64,000 bases of DNA from Rhizophagus clarus (lineage: Eukaryota; Glomeromycota; Glomeromycetes; Glomerales; Glomeraceae): assembly GCA_015698045.1 (NCBI GenBank), contig BLAL01000300.1:436501-500500 (forward strand). Reading direction: 5' to 3'. The notes under the pieces are model-generated. The model was not told where the DNA came from, did not search any database, and was given only the letters and a program-made list of their open reading frames with translations. Shown one piece after another: positions 23,982 through 36,506 of the stretch; position 1 is the first letter of the stretch; every line of letters begins with the position of its first letter. The position numbers and the translations under genes are program-made.

Positions 23982-26900
23982 ATGGAGTACTTTACGGAAA
24001 GACAAATGGATTATTATAATCATCAAGAATTGCACGAAACTCAAATGATAGTAAAGGATAAAGACTGTTTATCATATGAGAAATGTTATCCAATAAGAGA
24101 AGAAGTACCGAGAGTATTTGAAAAAGTATGGAGAATATTAAAGAAATTTGAAAGTAGTATAGGAGAATATAATCGAATAACTGTTATAGAAGTATTAAAT
24201 TTATTGAGCATTGATAGTAAGGAAAGAGATGACTATAATAGGCCGAAAATTAAAAAGATTTTAGATAGAATCATAGAATCAATAAGATACAATGAACAAC
24301 CAAGTTTTAAAGAAAAAGGGTTAAGACAAGTATTAGTGGTAATAGCCAGAGATTGTATCGAAAATAATAAAGAAAATGAGGTATGTGACGGATTAATTGA
24401 AAACCCAGAACTAGTGAAATATGGATATATATTAGAAGAATGGGATGTAGAAATCAGATTTGAAAAATTTTGGATGTAGTACAAAATTGAACATAAAGGA
24501 GGACCAATAAATATAAAAAGTTATGAAGCATTAAAAACTTTCAAAGAAATATTATATTTAATAGACAAAGAAAAAGAAACAGATGAAGAATTACCATATA
24601 GAGCAAAAAGATTAATAATAGAGTTAGTTAATGAGCATATAGAATACATAGGAAGTAGATTTAGTCAAGACATCATTTTGAAAATATGGAATAGAGTCAA
24701 GGAGACTAAACAGTTCTCTATAGAAGAGGAAAATATAGAGGAAGATAGTAAATCGAGTATAAAAAGTTACAAATTAACAGAAGATGCCAAAAAAGAAATG
24801 AAAGAAGAATTAATAGGAATGGGATATGAATTAGACATGTCAGAAATAGAAAGGTTGATAAGGATTCACATCACAAAAGAAATAGTGTTAATTGAAGGAT
24901 TTATAGATTTTTACCTTAACAATAGAAAATTGAAAGATGAAGAATTGTATCATAAATGTATGAATTGGTTAAAAGGAAAAATTGTACTAGATGATGATAA
25001 TAACATTAATGAAAGTGCCCAAAACGAGCGAGGTGATAATGTTTCAGAATATATCAGATCAGAAGATAGTTTCGAAAAATTAGGATTAGAAGAAAAAGTA
25101 ACAAAATTATTAAAAAGGAAAAAGGAAATTATGGGAATAGCAAGTGAAGAAGAAATAAGAAAATTTTTAGAATGGGGATATATAGAATCAATAATAATGG
25201 ATAATGATATAGTATTAGAATATAGAAAGTTAAGAATGGAAGGAGACCCATATGATAAAGATGACAGTATAGTCAAAGAAGGACTAGATCGATATATAAT
25301 CGATAAAGAAATAAGAGCAATGAAAAGAAAAGAAGAAAATGAAGAAGAAATAGAATTAACTACAGAATACGAATCAAGTGACGAAAAATATGATCTTAAT
25401 GAACAAGAAGTAGAAGAAAATGATGATAATAATATCAAAAATAATATAAATACACTTGAAAATTACCCAAGTTCAAATCATTCAGACTTGGAAATAATAA
25501 GTAGTGAAGAATTAAATTCAGAAACTGAAAGTAATAGTGAAACATCTGAAGACGAAATAAACCAGGAACTTGAAAATTTTAGAAGAATATTAAGAACTCC
25601 ATCACCGTTAAGAAATATGGCAATAAATGAAAATCAACTTAAGAGAATGTTTGAAACAGTAGTCGGATTACCAGTTAATGCATTAGATAATCCATTAAAC
25701 CCAGGACAAACTTTATTGGAGATGGTTAATACAGCAGGAGAAACATCAGGGGGAATAATTTGGCCGATATTCAATGGAAGAGAAGATGAAGATGTAAATG
25801 ATTGGATTATTCAGTTCGAATTAGCTTTTTTAGCTAGTAGAAGAAATGAAGGAAATAATGGAGAACATAAAGCAGCTATAGCAGTAAACTGTTTAAAAGG
25901 AACAGCATTACAATGGTACTTAGAGAGAAAAGAAGCAGGAGCAGGAAATCTAGTAAATTGGGTTGATAATGATAACGATAATGATTTAAAACATAGAATT
26001 AAACAAAAATTTACCAGTGAGGAAGTTAGAAGAAAGAAGATGTTAGAATTGAGAAGAATGAAACAAGGAATAAATGAAGAAATAGGGGAGTACGCTAGAA
26101 GATTCAGAAATTTACTAAGAATAGCAACTAGAGGACATGCATAGGATGATGCAATACAAGTAGATAGTTTTACAGAAGGATTAGAACCAACTATAGCGTA
26201 TAATGTTAGAATACAGAATCCAGGAAATTTAAATGAAGCGATAGAACTAGCCAAAAGAATAGAAGGAGCAAGAAATGGGTTATTAGGAAAAATAATACCA
26301 GAACAAAATAATAGTATGGAAAATATTTTACAAGAAAATACTCAAAAATATAAGAAACCAAATCCTGTTAAACAACAAATAGAAGAACCAGTAACTGATG
26401 ACAAAATGGACGAACTAATAAAGAAATTTGAAAAAATGGAGGCTCATATGCTAGAAAGAGAAAATTATAGAAGATCAACTAGAAGAAATATACCTGATAG
26501 GGGATTCAACGGAAATGAAAATAATAGTAATAGAAATAGAATATATGATAGGATCAGATGTTTTAGATGTCAGAGAACAGGATATTACGCAACGAAATGT
26601 TCAATAGGAAATAATAATAGAAGAGTAAATATAGTAGAACCTTGTGACGACTACGAAAGGGAATATTATGATGAATACTATGACAGGAAATGTTACGATA
26701 ATTACTACACCGAAGAGATTAATGAAGAAGATGAATATGAAGATGACTTATATCCAGTAAATACTAACTCAGGATATAGAAATGCCCCAAATAGACGACT
26801 GATAGGAATAGGACAGAAAACAAATGATAATATAGTAAGACAGCAAGAAACTAGAACAAGAAAAGCTGATCAAAAAAGAAATATGAACGATATAGATACA

Positions 26901-27170
26901 AATATAGGAAACCCAAGAAGAAGAGATTTTACAGAAGAACAAAGACAAAAAGGATTAGTTAATAGAAGAGCAAATAATACATGTGGAAATTGTTTCCAAA
27001 AGGGACACTTTACGAAAGAATGTCCAAACGAAACAGTCAGAAGAAGATATGAAAAACCTGAAGTAGATGAAGTAGAGAGAATAATGAATGCTAATATAAG
27101 CATCTCTCTAAGAAATTATATACAAGAAAAACCATTCGTCAAAAGAAAGTTGAGAAAAAAATTATATTGA
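23982..27170 (+). pseudogene. Retrotransposon gag with two zinc knuckles, two internal amber stops
   Basis: From the ATG at 23982 (MEYFTERQMDYYNHQ) one frame runs to the TGA at 27168-27170 (1062 sense positions) with TAG at 24477 and 26142. It is highly charged (Glu/Asp/Lys/Asn). The retrotransposon gag core is visible near 25760-26140 (WPIFNGREDEDVNDWIIQFE, ALQWYLERKE, RRMKQGINEEIGEYARRFRN). Zinc knuckles follow: CFRCQRTGYYATKC near 26558, where Tyr stands at the usual His, and an intact CGNCFQKGHFTKEC near 26980. Gag would form the virus-like particle and bind element RNA. The His-to-Tyr change and perhaps the ambers fit C-to-T mutation. The N-terminal 450-500 residues match nothing I recognise. 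Confidence 0.8.
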
Positions 27171-27785
27171 CTACACTCAGGCGAAGTAAACGAAATAAAT
27201 GAGGAAAGAACTCAAGCCACAAGATGTGATGTATTAATAGAAGGAAAATTAGTAGAAGCATTAGTAGATACTGGAGCAGGACCCTCAGTAATGTCCAACA
27301 AATTAAGGAAAGAATTAGAAATACCCATAAGAAGAAAAAGTAACGTAATATTCAAAATAGCAAACGGAAATAAAATAGCATCATTAGGAATTGCGGAAAT
27401 AGAAATAAAACTAGATGAAGGATTAATAATACCAATGAGAGTAGAGATAATAGACTCTGGTAAAAAAGATTTAATTCTAGAAACTGATTTATTGAAATAT
27501 GGAATAATAAATTTAGAGGAAGGAATTCTAACTATGAGGATAGACGATGAAGAATATGAAATACCTATAAGTTTCAGAAATAAAAATAAGGAAATAAAGG
27601 AAAGTTCTGAAAGTGAGAATGAAAATAATAATGAATATGAGAGTGAATCTGAAAGTAATAGTGAATATGAAAGCGAGGATAATCAAGAATTATATGAAAA
27701 AGAAGAAGAAATGTATACAGAATTAGTAAGGAAACATTATTTAAATAAAAGTGAAAATGAAAGTGAAAATGAGTTAAAAGTGTAA
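27171..27785 (+). pseudogene. Retroviral-type aspartic protease
   Basis: The gag frame continues after the TGA at 27168 into a protease with the active site ALVDTGAGPSVMS (near 27265-27300) and the later ILETDLLKYG motif of retropepsins, followed by an acidic Glu/Ser/Asn tail. It would cut the Gag-Pol polyprotein. It ends at TAA 27783-27785. The homologous pol frame continues in a different phase from about 27783 (SLGSKRRETLKRQ), so either a mutation or a programmed frameshift lies here. The TGA upstream could derive from CGA or TGG. Confidence 0.8.
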
Positions 27786-29321
27786 GTCTTGGCTCTAAGA
27801 GAAGAGAGACTTTAAAGAGGCAGATTCTCGAAAGTGAAAAAGAGAAAATAAGAAAGAAGTTAATGATCGGTGAAATAGATGATCAAAGAAAAGAAGTTAT
27901 AGAAAAAATGGTCAATAAATATAAAGAAATATTTGAATATGATGGAGAAAAAGAGAATAGGATAAATTATGTGAAACATGAAATAAAAATTAAAGAACGA
28001 CAAGAACCAATAATGCAGAAAAGATATAGAGAAACAGAAGAAAAAGGAAAATTTATTAAGAAAGAAATAGAACAGATATTAAAATTAGAAAGAATAAGAC
28101 CATCAAAAAGTCCTTGGACATCACCAGTTATATTAGCGAAAAAGAAAACAGGAAATTATAGATTTTGTGTAGATTATAGAAAATTGAATGCAGTAACTAT
28201 AACAGATGCATATCCATTACCGAGAATAGATGAATTATTAGAAAGGTATAGAACTGCTAAATGGTTTACGAGTTTAGATTTAGCAGCAGGATTTCATCAA
28301 GTAGAAATGGCAGAAGAAGATAAGGAGAAGACAGCATTTATATACTCAAAAGGATTATATGAATATAATGTAATGCCATTTGGATTGAAAAATGCACCTG
28401 GAACATTCCAGAGATTAATGGATGAAATATTAGGTGAATATATAGGAGAATTTGTAGTAGTATATATAGATGATATAATGATATATTCAAAAAGTTTTGA
28501 AGAACATATAGAACATCTCAAAAAAGTATTACGAAAATTAAAAGAGAAGAATATAATATTAAAACTCAAGAAATGTAAGTTTGGTGAGAGAAACATAGAA
28601 TTTTTAGGATATATAGTTGGTAGAGATGGTTTAAAACTAGAAGAAAAGAAAATAGAGAAAATAAGGAATATGGAAAGACCGAGAAATGTAAAAGAAATAA
28701 GATCATTTTTAGGATTATGTTCATACTATAGGAAATTTGTAAAAGATTTTTCAAAAATAGCAAAACCAATATCTAATTTAGTAAGAAAAAATGTAGAATT
28801 TAAATAGGAAGAGAAACAATAAGAAGCGTTTGAGGAACTTAAGAAAAGGTTGATGGAATATCCAGTATTAATACAACCAGATTTTAATAAGAAGTTTATA
28901 TTAATAACAGATGCTTCAGGAGAAGGTTTAGGAGCAGTATTAGGACAAAGAGATGAGAATGGAAAAGAAAGAGTAATAGCTTATGCAAGTAGAAGTTTAA
29001 CAGAAGCAGAAATAAATTATGCAATAACAGATTTAGAATGTTTAGCAGTTGTATGGGCAGTACAACATTTTCATAAATTTTTAATAGAAAGAAAATTTGA
29101 AATAATAACTGATCACGCAGCTTTGAAAGGATTAATGAATGCGAAAATACCAAAAGGAAGAAAAGCTAGATGGATAATGGAATTATAACAGTATAATTGT
29201 GAAATGATACATAGGAGTGGAAAAGAAAATAAGAATGCAGATGCACTATCAAGAATGAAATATGAAAATAGTAATGAAAGAAAATCTAATAAAAAAGAAG
29301 TTATAGTAATAAAACCAAAGA
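27786..29321 (+). pseudogene. Pol: Ty3/gypsy reverse transcriptase and RNase H
   Basis: After a linker the RT reads PSKSPWTSPVILAKKK, YRFCVDYRKLN, FTSLDLAAGFHQV, LYEYNVMPFGLKNAP and VVYIDDIMIYS (catalytic YIDD near 28463), then FLGYIV and IRSFLGLCSYYRKFV. RNase H follows (ITDASGEGLGAVLGQ near 28900, TDLECLAVVWAV, ITDHAALKGLM near 29105, and HRSGKENKNADALSRM near 29210-29260). In-frame stops are TAG 28805 and TAA 28817, just before RNase H, and TAA 29186. By family comparison the first replaces Trp and the others Gln, all single transitions. The frame is then interrupted by the TIR element. Confidence 0.88.
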
Positions 29322-29344
29322 ATCATCAGGAAATTTTATAGTGT

Positions 29345-29740
29345 GAAAAGTTGCGCAAGATTACGCATCGTAATATTTTGTAAGTTTCCAGACCTGCCGC
29401 AAGTTTGCGGAAGAGTAATATTTCGTAACTTTTTAAAATATTTCAAAATATTATGATATGCAAAGTTTTGTAATTTTACGGTTCGTAATATTCCATAATT
29501 TTACGCATTCGCAATATTTCGTAATTTTACATAATATTTCGTAAGTTTCCAGACCCGCCGCAAGTTTGCGTAAGCGTAATATTTTGTAATTTTTTAAAAT
29601 ATTTCGAAATATTACGATATGCGTAATTTACAGTTCGTAATATTGTGTAATTTTATTGCGTAATATTTCGCAACTTTTTAAAATATTTTGACAATTCGTA
29701 ATTTTACATAAATATTTTGTAATGTTTCAAAATTCATTTT
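29345..29740. repeat. Left subterminal repeat array of TIR element
   Basis: Degenerate units combine CGTAATATTTTGTAA, TTCCAGACC(T/C)GCCGCAAG and TTTAAAATATTTCGAAATATTACG. These are the same words found, inverted, at the right end. Subterminal arrays like this often serve as transposase binding sites. No ORF is present. Confidence 0.65.
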
Positions 29741-29879
29741 TGTACTATAAGTTTATATAATGTATATTTTATTAGATATAATATATGAATTAAATTATAA
29801 AAAATTACAAGTATTTATTACTATATACAGAATATATAAAAGTAAAAAAAAAAAGAGTAACGATACAATTAGATGTAAA

Positions 29880-30650
29880 AAGAAGAGAAACAGCTATAGT
29901 AACGTTGGTATTAGATATAAAGATAAAAGAAATATTGCTAGTATTATTAGTGTTGTTAATATTAGAGTAAAAAGAGTTAAAGAAACAGTAGAAACATGGA
30001 TATTATCGTTAGTATTAAAGTACAAGTAAAAGAAAAAAAAGGAAACGTAGATAGTATTGTTAGTATTACGATATAAAGTAACAATTAGGGTAAAAAACGC
30101 GTTAGTATTAAAACAATTAGTATTAATAAACAAATATTTCTATACCTGCAAAGAATAAACTAAAAATAAAAGAAAGAGGAAAAATAAACATGTTGTTGGT
30201 ATTAAGTAAAAGGAGTAAAAAAAACATAATTAGTATTGTTAGTATCGTTAGTATTGAAGTAAAAGTAAAAAGGAATAAAGGAAATATGGATATTATTATT
30301 AGTATTACGACACAAAGTAACAGAGGTAAAAAGAAAACGAAAATAATTAGTATTAATAAACAAATATTTCTATACCTGCAAAGAATAAACTAAAAATAAA
30401 AGAAAGAGGAGACAAAATAAAAAATAAACATGTTGTTAGTATTAAGTAAAAGGAGTAAAAAAAACATAATTAGTATTGTTAGATCGATCGTTAGTATTAA
30501 AGTACAAGTAAAAAGAAATAAAGGAAACATGTATATTATTATCAGTATTACGATACAAAGTAAAAAAGAAGTAAAAAATAATGAAATAATTATTATTAAT
30601 AAACAAATATTTCTATACCTGCAAAGCAATAAATTATGAAATATATGTAA
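29880..30650. repeat. About 235-bp tandem repeat, three copies
   Basis: The block ending ATAAACAAATATTTCTATAC recurs with right ends near 30150, 30380 and 30622, each preceded by GTTAGTATTAAAGTA-type words and, in the last two, by ACATGTTGTT(A/G)GTATTAAG (30189, 30429). Overlapping small ORFs in this A-rich DNA are low-complexity Lys/Ile/Ser and I do not call them genes. Confidence 0.7.
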
Positions 30651-30894
30651 ATATTCTGTATATAATTAAAAAATATTGAACAAAAGGATAAAGAAATAAT
30701 AAAAAGAAGAGAAAAATATTGAACAAAAAAATAAAGAAATAAAGAGACAAAAAATAAATAGGACAAAAAACGCGTGCAGATTAAATCACATGTAAGGATC
30801 AGCCTAATTTTGATTGGCCAGAAAATACGATACTGTATGCACAATCATATCATGCAGATTTATTTATTTAATTATCAATAATGTGGGCGTGACA

Positions 30895-31065
30895 TAAATA
30901 AATCGTGACTGAAACTTGTGTTCAATTTGTGTTGATAATTCTGGTAAAAAATTATTAATTTTGGCCAAATTTCGTTAAATTTGTTAAATTTGTGTTGAAT
31001 TTGTGTTGAATTTGTGTTGCGTAATTTTTTATTTATCACAAGGGGATGATATTTAGTAATTGCAT
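30895..31065. repeat. Dispersed AATTTGTGTTGAATTTGTGTTG repeat, copy 1
   Basis: TTGTGTTCAATTTGTGTTGA and a following run of TTTGTGTTGAA words occur here. The same arrangement lies in reverse complement at 60930-61030. A diverged relative (CTTGAGTTGA words) is at 48640-48880. Possibly the end of another short repeat family. Confidence 0.5.
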
Positions 31066-31931
31066 GTACGATGTACAAGATTTTTTTTTATGATTTTTTT
31101 AAGAAATGTACGCAAAATATTTAATCAGAATATAATTATTTTTAATTAAATTGATTAAAAAAAATTAATTTTTTTAAGAAATGTATGCGAAATATTTAAA
31201 ATTCAATAGAATGTGCTAATAATAAATTGTTTTATTTTTAAATATGATATATTGATATTTATATTTAAAACAATTAAACATGTATATGATTTAATTAATA
31301 TGTTTAATGATGAAAAGTGTAATAAATTAAATTTTAATTGAAACGAGAAATAAAATCAAGCCAAAGAGGTATTGTTCAAATTTTATTTAAAGTGACATTT
31401 TACGACTTTCTTTCAAATTTTTACTCATCCCAAAATCAAATTATAAAAATCAAATCTAAACTAATAATGCCTCGCCACACACGTTCACGTCGTTCTCACT
31501 ATAACGTCCATTGGAACTGGGCTATGATGGACGAACTTGTTGACATACGCTGAGACAGAAACCGCGCCTACCACAATATTAATGGTAAAAGCCGCTATGA
31601 TTTTTGGGACTCTGTTGCCAATAGATTCATATGACTAATATCTATAATTTCTTTAAGAAAGAATTTAAATTCAAGGCAAACGCGGCATAGTAGCCCTTAT
31701 CTTTATTAATTATTATTAAACTGATACAATTTACAATTTATAAAAAGAAACAAAATAAAATAAAACTAACTAAAAACAAAGCTATATAGTCTCCTAAGTA
31801 AAAATATAGTAATAAACCTATCCTAAAAAGAATAAATCGCATTACACTAAATTTCCCTAGATCTTCCCCCTTGATATATTCCAACCAAAGTAGAAGTAAC
31901 TATGCTAACATAATAACGGATAACACACCCA

Positions 31932-32650
31932 CTATAAAAATCGACATCCCATCCTGCAAAAGCTGTTATTAAGTAACACCGTTAGACGACCCATAAAACC
32001 CGACAAATGTTTAAACCATGGCAAACCTTGAGTCATCAAGTTCTTTATCCAATCAACTTCAGAGTCACGTGGAGTCACGAGATGGGCCGGAGGAGGTAGC
32101 GAAGAGAAGGGCACATATGAAGTGGCAGGCAAATTAGAGGGCCGAGGAGTAGTTTTCAATTTAAGAGTAATGTTCATCGCGTCTTCCCATTTACTTTTGT
32201 CATAAGTACGCGGATTCCAGATGTGTCTTCTAAGCTTCTGGATGAAGTTGTTGTAAATTGTGGCTACGACCTTCATAGCAGATTGCCGAGGGATGGATAG
32301 TTCAACGAATAAATCAATAAACATTGTGGGTAAACAACCTCAGATAAGCGTGTAAGAGGACCAATTAGAAGAAGAAATAGTCCAACACGAGAGGGAGGAG
32401 AGTTTCCTGAGCATAGGCGTAGGATCCATTTCAGCTAAATTCCCAGCTTCTCGAAGCTTGGAAAACAAATGATTTTGATAGGATTGTAAAATTTGATGCG
32501 TAACAGATCGACGTTTGGAGCAAGGATCAAATGCATCAAGTCCTCCATGCGTTCGCGGCATGAGCGGCAGGTAAGAAGATCGATATACAGATCAGAGTGG
32601 GTGATTTTCAGCTTCTCCAAAAGAGGCAAATCATCAAGGAAGAGTTTAAA
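31932..32650 (-). pseudogene. LINE ORF2 C-terminal tail with zinc-binding motif
   Basis: Downstream of RNase H, two frames together give LTCRSCRERMEDL and DAFDPCSKRRSV, the C-x2-C...C-type zinc motif that ends ORF2 of many LINEs, with a one-base frameshift near 32550. A further 130-residue frame (32324-31932) continues after a stop near 32340 with QKLRRHIWNPRT and WFKHLSGFMGR and ends at 31932. It probably helps RNA or target binding. Only decayed. Confidence 0.65.
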
Positions 32651-32725
32651 CTTGAAGGTATAATGTCAAGCGGCATGAAAAGCCTGGAAAGAAGCGTCAT
32701 GTGCTGGGGAAAAATTAAGAGTGAA

Positions 32726-33825
32726 CTAAGTGAGTTTCCAGTCTACTACATAATCGTCCTTATTAGATAAACAATAGACAAATTGGAAACGTTTGAGAGA
32801 CAAAAGGTCCTTTAAAAGAGTGGCCTGAAAGTAAAGCTTGAAGAGCCGCCTAGGGTTGGATTCACAAACAACATTATCAAACACCAGGCGAACATCATGT
32901 GAAGAAGTGTATACGGCCGCAGGTAAAAGAGGAGCCATATCAGAGTGATGGGCAGAATTAGCAAGGGAGTCAGCAAATTCATTCCAATAATTACCATCAT
33001 GGCCTTTAACCTTGACAGGGAAGACTGTGAGACATTTTGATCGGATGGAAGATTCAATAGAGGCCCACAGTTCAAAGTTGGTAGTTTTGTAATACAGACG
33101 ACTGTTAGAATAGGAAGAAGAAGCACATAAACTCAAACCATCAATGGCAGCTTGAGAATCTGTGTAAATAGTGATGGTAGAATCATCTGAAGAGACACTT
33201 AAAGCAGCATAAATCACAGCAGCTTCAGCCCTAGTGGAAGAAGGCCAATTCTGGATAGTGCCATGTGCATATGTAGCAACAGAATTGAGATAACCAGCAT
33301 CAGGTATTAACTGAACCCAAGACCAACCCATTGAAACGTCAGGTGTACCCAGGTTAATTAGGGAGCCATCAGTATAATAGCGGTAATGAGACCCTGAAGG
33401 AAGAAGAACCGGAGATGGAAATGTGGACGAAACGCCTAAAGGAGAATCCCCAGGCAAGTCATACGCAACTACAGAAGCAGTAGAAGAAAAGTTGGGCAAA
33501 ACCTCAAGACGTTTATAGTAAGGGATTACCGTAATACTGAGGTCCGCCCAAGAGTAAGGAGAAACTACTGCCGTGGTAGACTGGCAAATACACTCGCAAT
33601 CGGTGGGAAGAATCAAAGATTTTAACAAAGAAATCCTGAGAGTACAGCGAGGTGGAACGGCGGTATATTTGTTAGCCGAAGGAAATGGAACGTGCGCATC
33701 ACAGCCCGGACATGGACGAAGGCGGATCACATCACCAGGAGAGGAGAGACAGTCAGATATCCAATGAGTGATCATACAGGTATCCTTCTTGGGTTGTACG
33801 CTAAGTTGTTTGCCAAAGAGAGGAA
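32726..33825 (-). pseudogene. LINE ORF2 RNase H domain
   Basis: Continues the RT protein after a one-base frameshift near 33825 (GVIF to PLFGKQLSV). A Cys-rich segment (RLRPCPGCDAHVPF) comes first, followed by RNase H: YYTDGSLIN (first Asp), RAEAAVIYAAL (Glu), IYTDSQAAIDG (second Asp) and VKVKGHDGNYWNEFADSLAN (His and final Asp). All four acidic positions are present. It ends at a stop at 32726-32728, before the tail domain. Confidence 0.8.
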
Positions 33826-35695
33826 AATCACTCCGTCGAGAGTAACGAGCCAATGCTGATTTTTTTGCGTGGCAGTAACACCAGGGATTAGAGTGGCAGA
33901 AGAAGTAACAGAAGGAGGACATACATAGCGATCCAATAACAGATCATGAGAGTCAGGAAGGGTTGTATGGGCCTTAACGTCCAGATACCATTTATGAGGA
34001 AGAGAACGACCACGTTTATCCGCAAGTTGAGCAATATAAGCGGCCTGATAAGCAGCCCAAGAAATGAGATGGGAGCCAGAAGGCGCGAGCAGCTGTGATA
34101 AGTAATAAAGATGGCGTTTCCAGAGGACCTTGAGGCAAGCCTTAAAGACATGCAGGCTCATACACGTATATAGAGGAGTATGGCCAGGGAAAGTGAGGTC
34201 CGAAAATGTTGAAGAAAATCGAGCATGTTGCAGGCGGAAGGGCATAGAAGTCATAGAAGCAATAGTGCAGGCGATATAATCACACTTAAAGGCAGGTATA
34301 GTGGACCATAAAGACCAATCATCCACCATCAAAGGAGAAAGGGGAATTAAAAATCTAAACTGTATCAACATTAATCTATAAATAAACAAACGTTGAATGA
34401 GAGAAGTGGAAGAATTAACCATCAAAAATAAATTATTAACGTGACATTGGACCAAATGAGAAGATAAATTAATCAATCCCAAAGCATGAGAAAGATAGAG
34501 TATAGGGTTGGGAAGAGAACGAGAAAAATTAGCTTTGTGTTTAACAAGCGAACGTATAGATCGTGTAGCAACATAACAATCGGCCGCAGAGAGGTGGGTG
34601 ACCTGCATACGGTACTCCAGTTTAGGAATGAGCACTGAGTTGTAAAGATAGACAATCTGTTTGGCAGATAATCTGGCCGGACGAAGAGTGGTGGCGAAGG
34701 AGTTACATTCACCAGCGATTTGTTTTTTAACAAAGTTACGAGAACCTTTGATGTTAAACCATACCCCCAAAAAATGAAAAGAAGAAGTAATAGAAAGAGG
34801 GGTAACAGAAATAGAAGAAACATCGTTCAAAGATGAGAGAGAGAGATGAAATTCCACAGGTAAAATAGTAGGCGTAGTGGTTAAAGGTAATGAATTGGAA
34901 ATCAAAACATATTTTTGATGATTAGCAGAAGTGTTATTCAGTGCGTAAAATTCCTCTGTGATTGATAGCATGTGCTCCATTCCAGCCTTAGATGAAGAAA
35001 TAAGAGTAGAATCATCCATAAAGACCAGATTGTTAATAAGAATATTGGACATAAAGCCCGTCATATTCGAAGAAAGTGTTGGAGGTCGCAAAATATAGAG
35101 ATCCAGCATCTCAGTTTGCAAGACAGTCAGAAGGGGATCGATGTAGATAACCCACATAAGGGGAGAGATCACTTCGCCTTGATCAATACCAATGCGAACC
35201 TGATAGGAGGGAGTCTCGCCATATGCAGTAAAAACCTGATTTGACCGGTTCATAAAGAGAGACAAGATGAGTGTGATAGCAGATGCAGGCAAGCATATGC
35301 ATTCCAAAGCGAATTTCAGCATGGTAAGATTAACTGAGTCAAATGCTTTGGAGATGTCTTGTGAAAGAATCCAGAGAGGAGAATTATTGTGATTAGCATC
35401 GTGAATAATAGATTCGAGAGTAATAATTGGGTCTCGACAGGTTCCTCCAGGAAGGCCAGCGAAATTACCACCTTTAAGAACGTTGTGAGCAGCCAAAATG
35501 GCAGACAAGCGGTTATAAAAAAGCTTGACAAAGGATTTCCGAATAACTTCCAAAAGCGTGATAGGACGAGTGTTCTTTAGTTGACAACGCCATTCATGTG
35601 GCTTGGGAATAGGGAAAACCATAGCTTGACGCCATAGATCAGGAATGTCTGCAGAAGCAAAACATTTACGAATTAAAATTAAGGGTAAAGAGTTG
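33826..35695 (-). pseudogene. LINE ORF2 reverse transcriptase, interrupted by a MITE
   Basis: After the MITE the frame resumes with ITNSLPLILIRKCFASADIP, MVFPIPKPHEW, TRPITLLEVIRKSF, LWILSQDISKAFDSVN (first Asp), RIGIDQGEVISPLMWVIYID, FMDDSTLI (catalytic pair near 35015) and FHFLGVWFN (thumb). Removing the 795-bp MITE and one 8-bp target copy restores a frame in which EML and the following FPI motif are spaced as in the left-edge LINE. The RT itself has no other stop for over 600 residues. Confidence 0.88.
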
Positions 35696-35703
35696 GTAAT
35701 AGG

Positions 35704-36498
35704 TAAGGATAGTGCCGCAATTGATTTATCAAATCCGCAATATTGCAGATTTTGGAGTTGAATTGCGGTTAGTGAACCGCAATTCCGCAATTCACCTGAT
35801 CGGTTTTGGCAGTTTACCGAACCGATTTAATAAAAAAAACGTTTATGCAACGTTTTTTTTAATTAATTTAACAAAAAAACGTTGCGAAACGTTTTTTCAA
35901 AGTATTTTAATTAAAAAAAACGTTTCGCAACGTTTTTTTAATTAATTTAACGAAAAAACGTTGCGAAACGTTTTTTCAAAGTATTTTAATTAATAAAAAG
36001 CGTTTCGCAACGTTTTTTTAATTAATTTAAAGAAAAAACGTTGCAAAACGTTTTTTCAAAGTATATTTAATTAAAAAAAAACGTTTCGCAATATTTTTTA
36101 ATTAATTTAAAGAAAAAATGTTGCAAAACGTTTTTTCAAAGTATATTTAATTAAAAAAAACGTTTCGCAACGTTTTTTTAATTAATTTAAAGAAAAAACG
36201 TTGCGAAACGTTTTTTCAAAGTATATTTTAATTAAAAAAAACGTTTCGCAACGTTTTTTTGGATTGCTTTAGCGAAATTGCAATTCCGCAAATGTATCGC
36301 AATTCCGCAAATGTGCCGCAATTCCGCAATTATTCCGCAATTGAATTGCGGTACTTTGCGGAATTGCGGAATATTTGCGGAATTGCGGACAATTGCGGAT
36401 TGCGGAATTGCGGATATTTAGGTTTAAAAATCTGCAATGTTCCGCAATACCGTAAATCGCAATTATTCCGCAATTGCTTATTTGCGGCACCATCCTTA
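35704..36498. mobile_element. hAT-like MITE (795 bp) inside the LINE
   Basis: Ends TAAGGATAGTGCCGCAA and its inverted counterpart (TAAGGATGGTGCCGCAA on the minus strand) form 17-bp terminal inverted repeats with one mismatch. The 8-bp target duplication GTAATAGG lies at 35696-35703 and 36499-36506, the size typical of hAT transposons. Subterminal regions are packed with GCAATTCCGCAA / TTGCGGAATTGCGG words. The middle (35830-36260) holds about six palindromic units of AAACGTTGCGAAACGTTTTTT type. No transposase ORF; its mobility would depend on an autonomous relative. Confidence 0.85.
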
Positions 36499-36506
36499 GT
36501 AATAGG

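Noticed and set aside
24950..29153. Long minus-strand ORFs across gag and pol
   Set aside because: Ser/Leu/Ile-rich shadows of the A-rich coding strand.
29760..30640. Lys/Ile/Ser ORFs in the tandem repeat
   Set aside because: Low-complexity translation of an A-rich repeat present in three copies.
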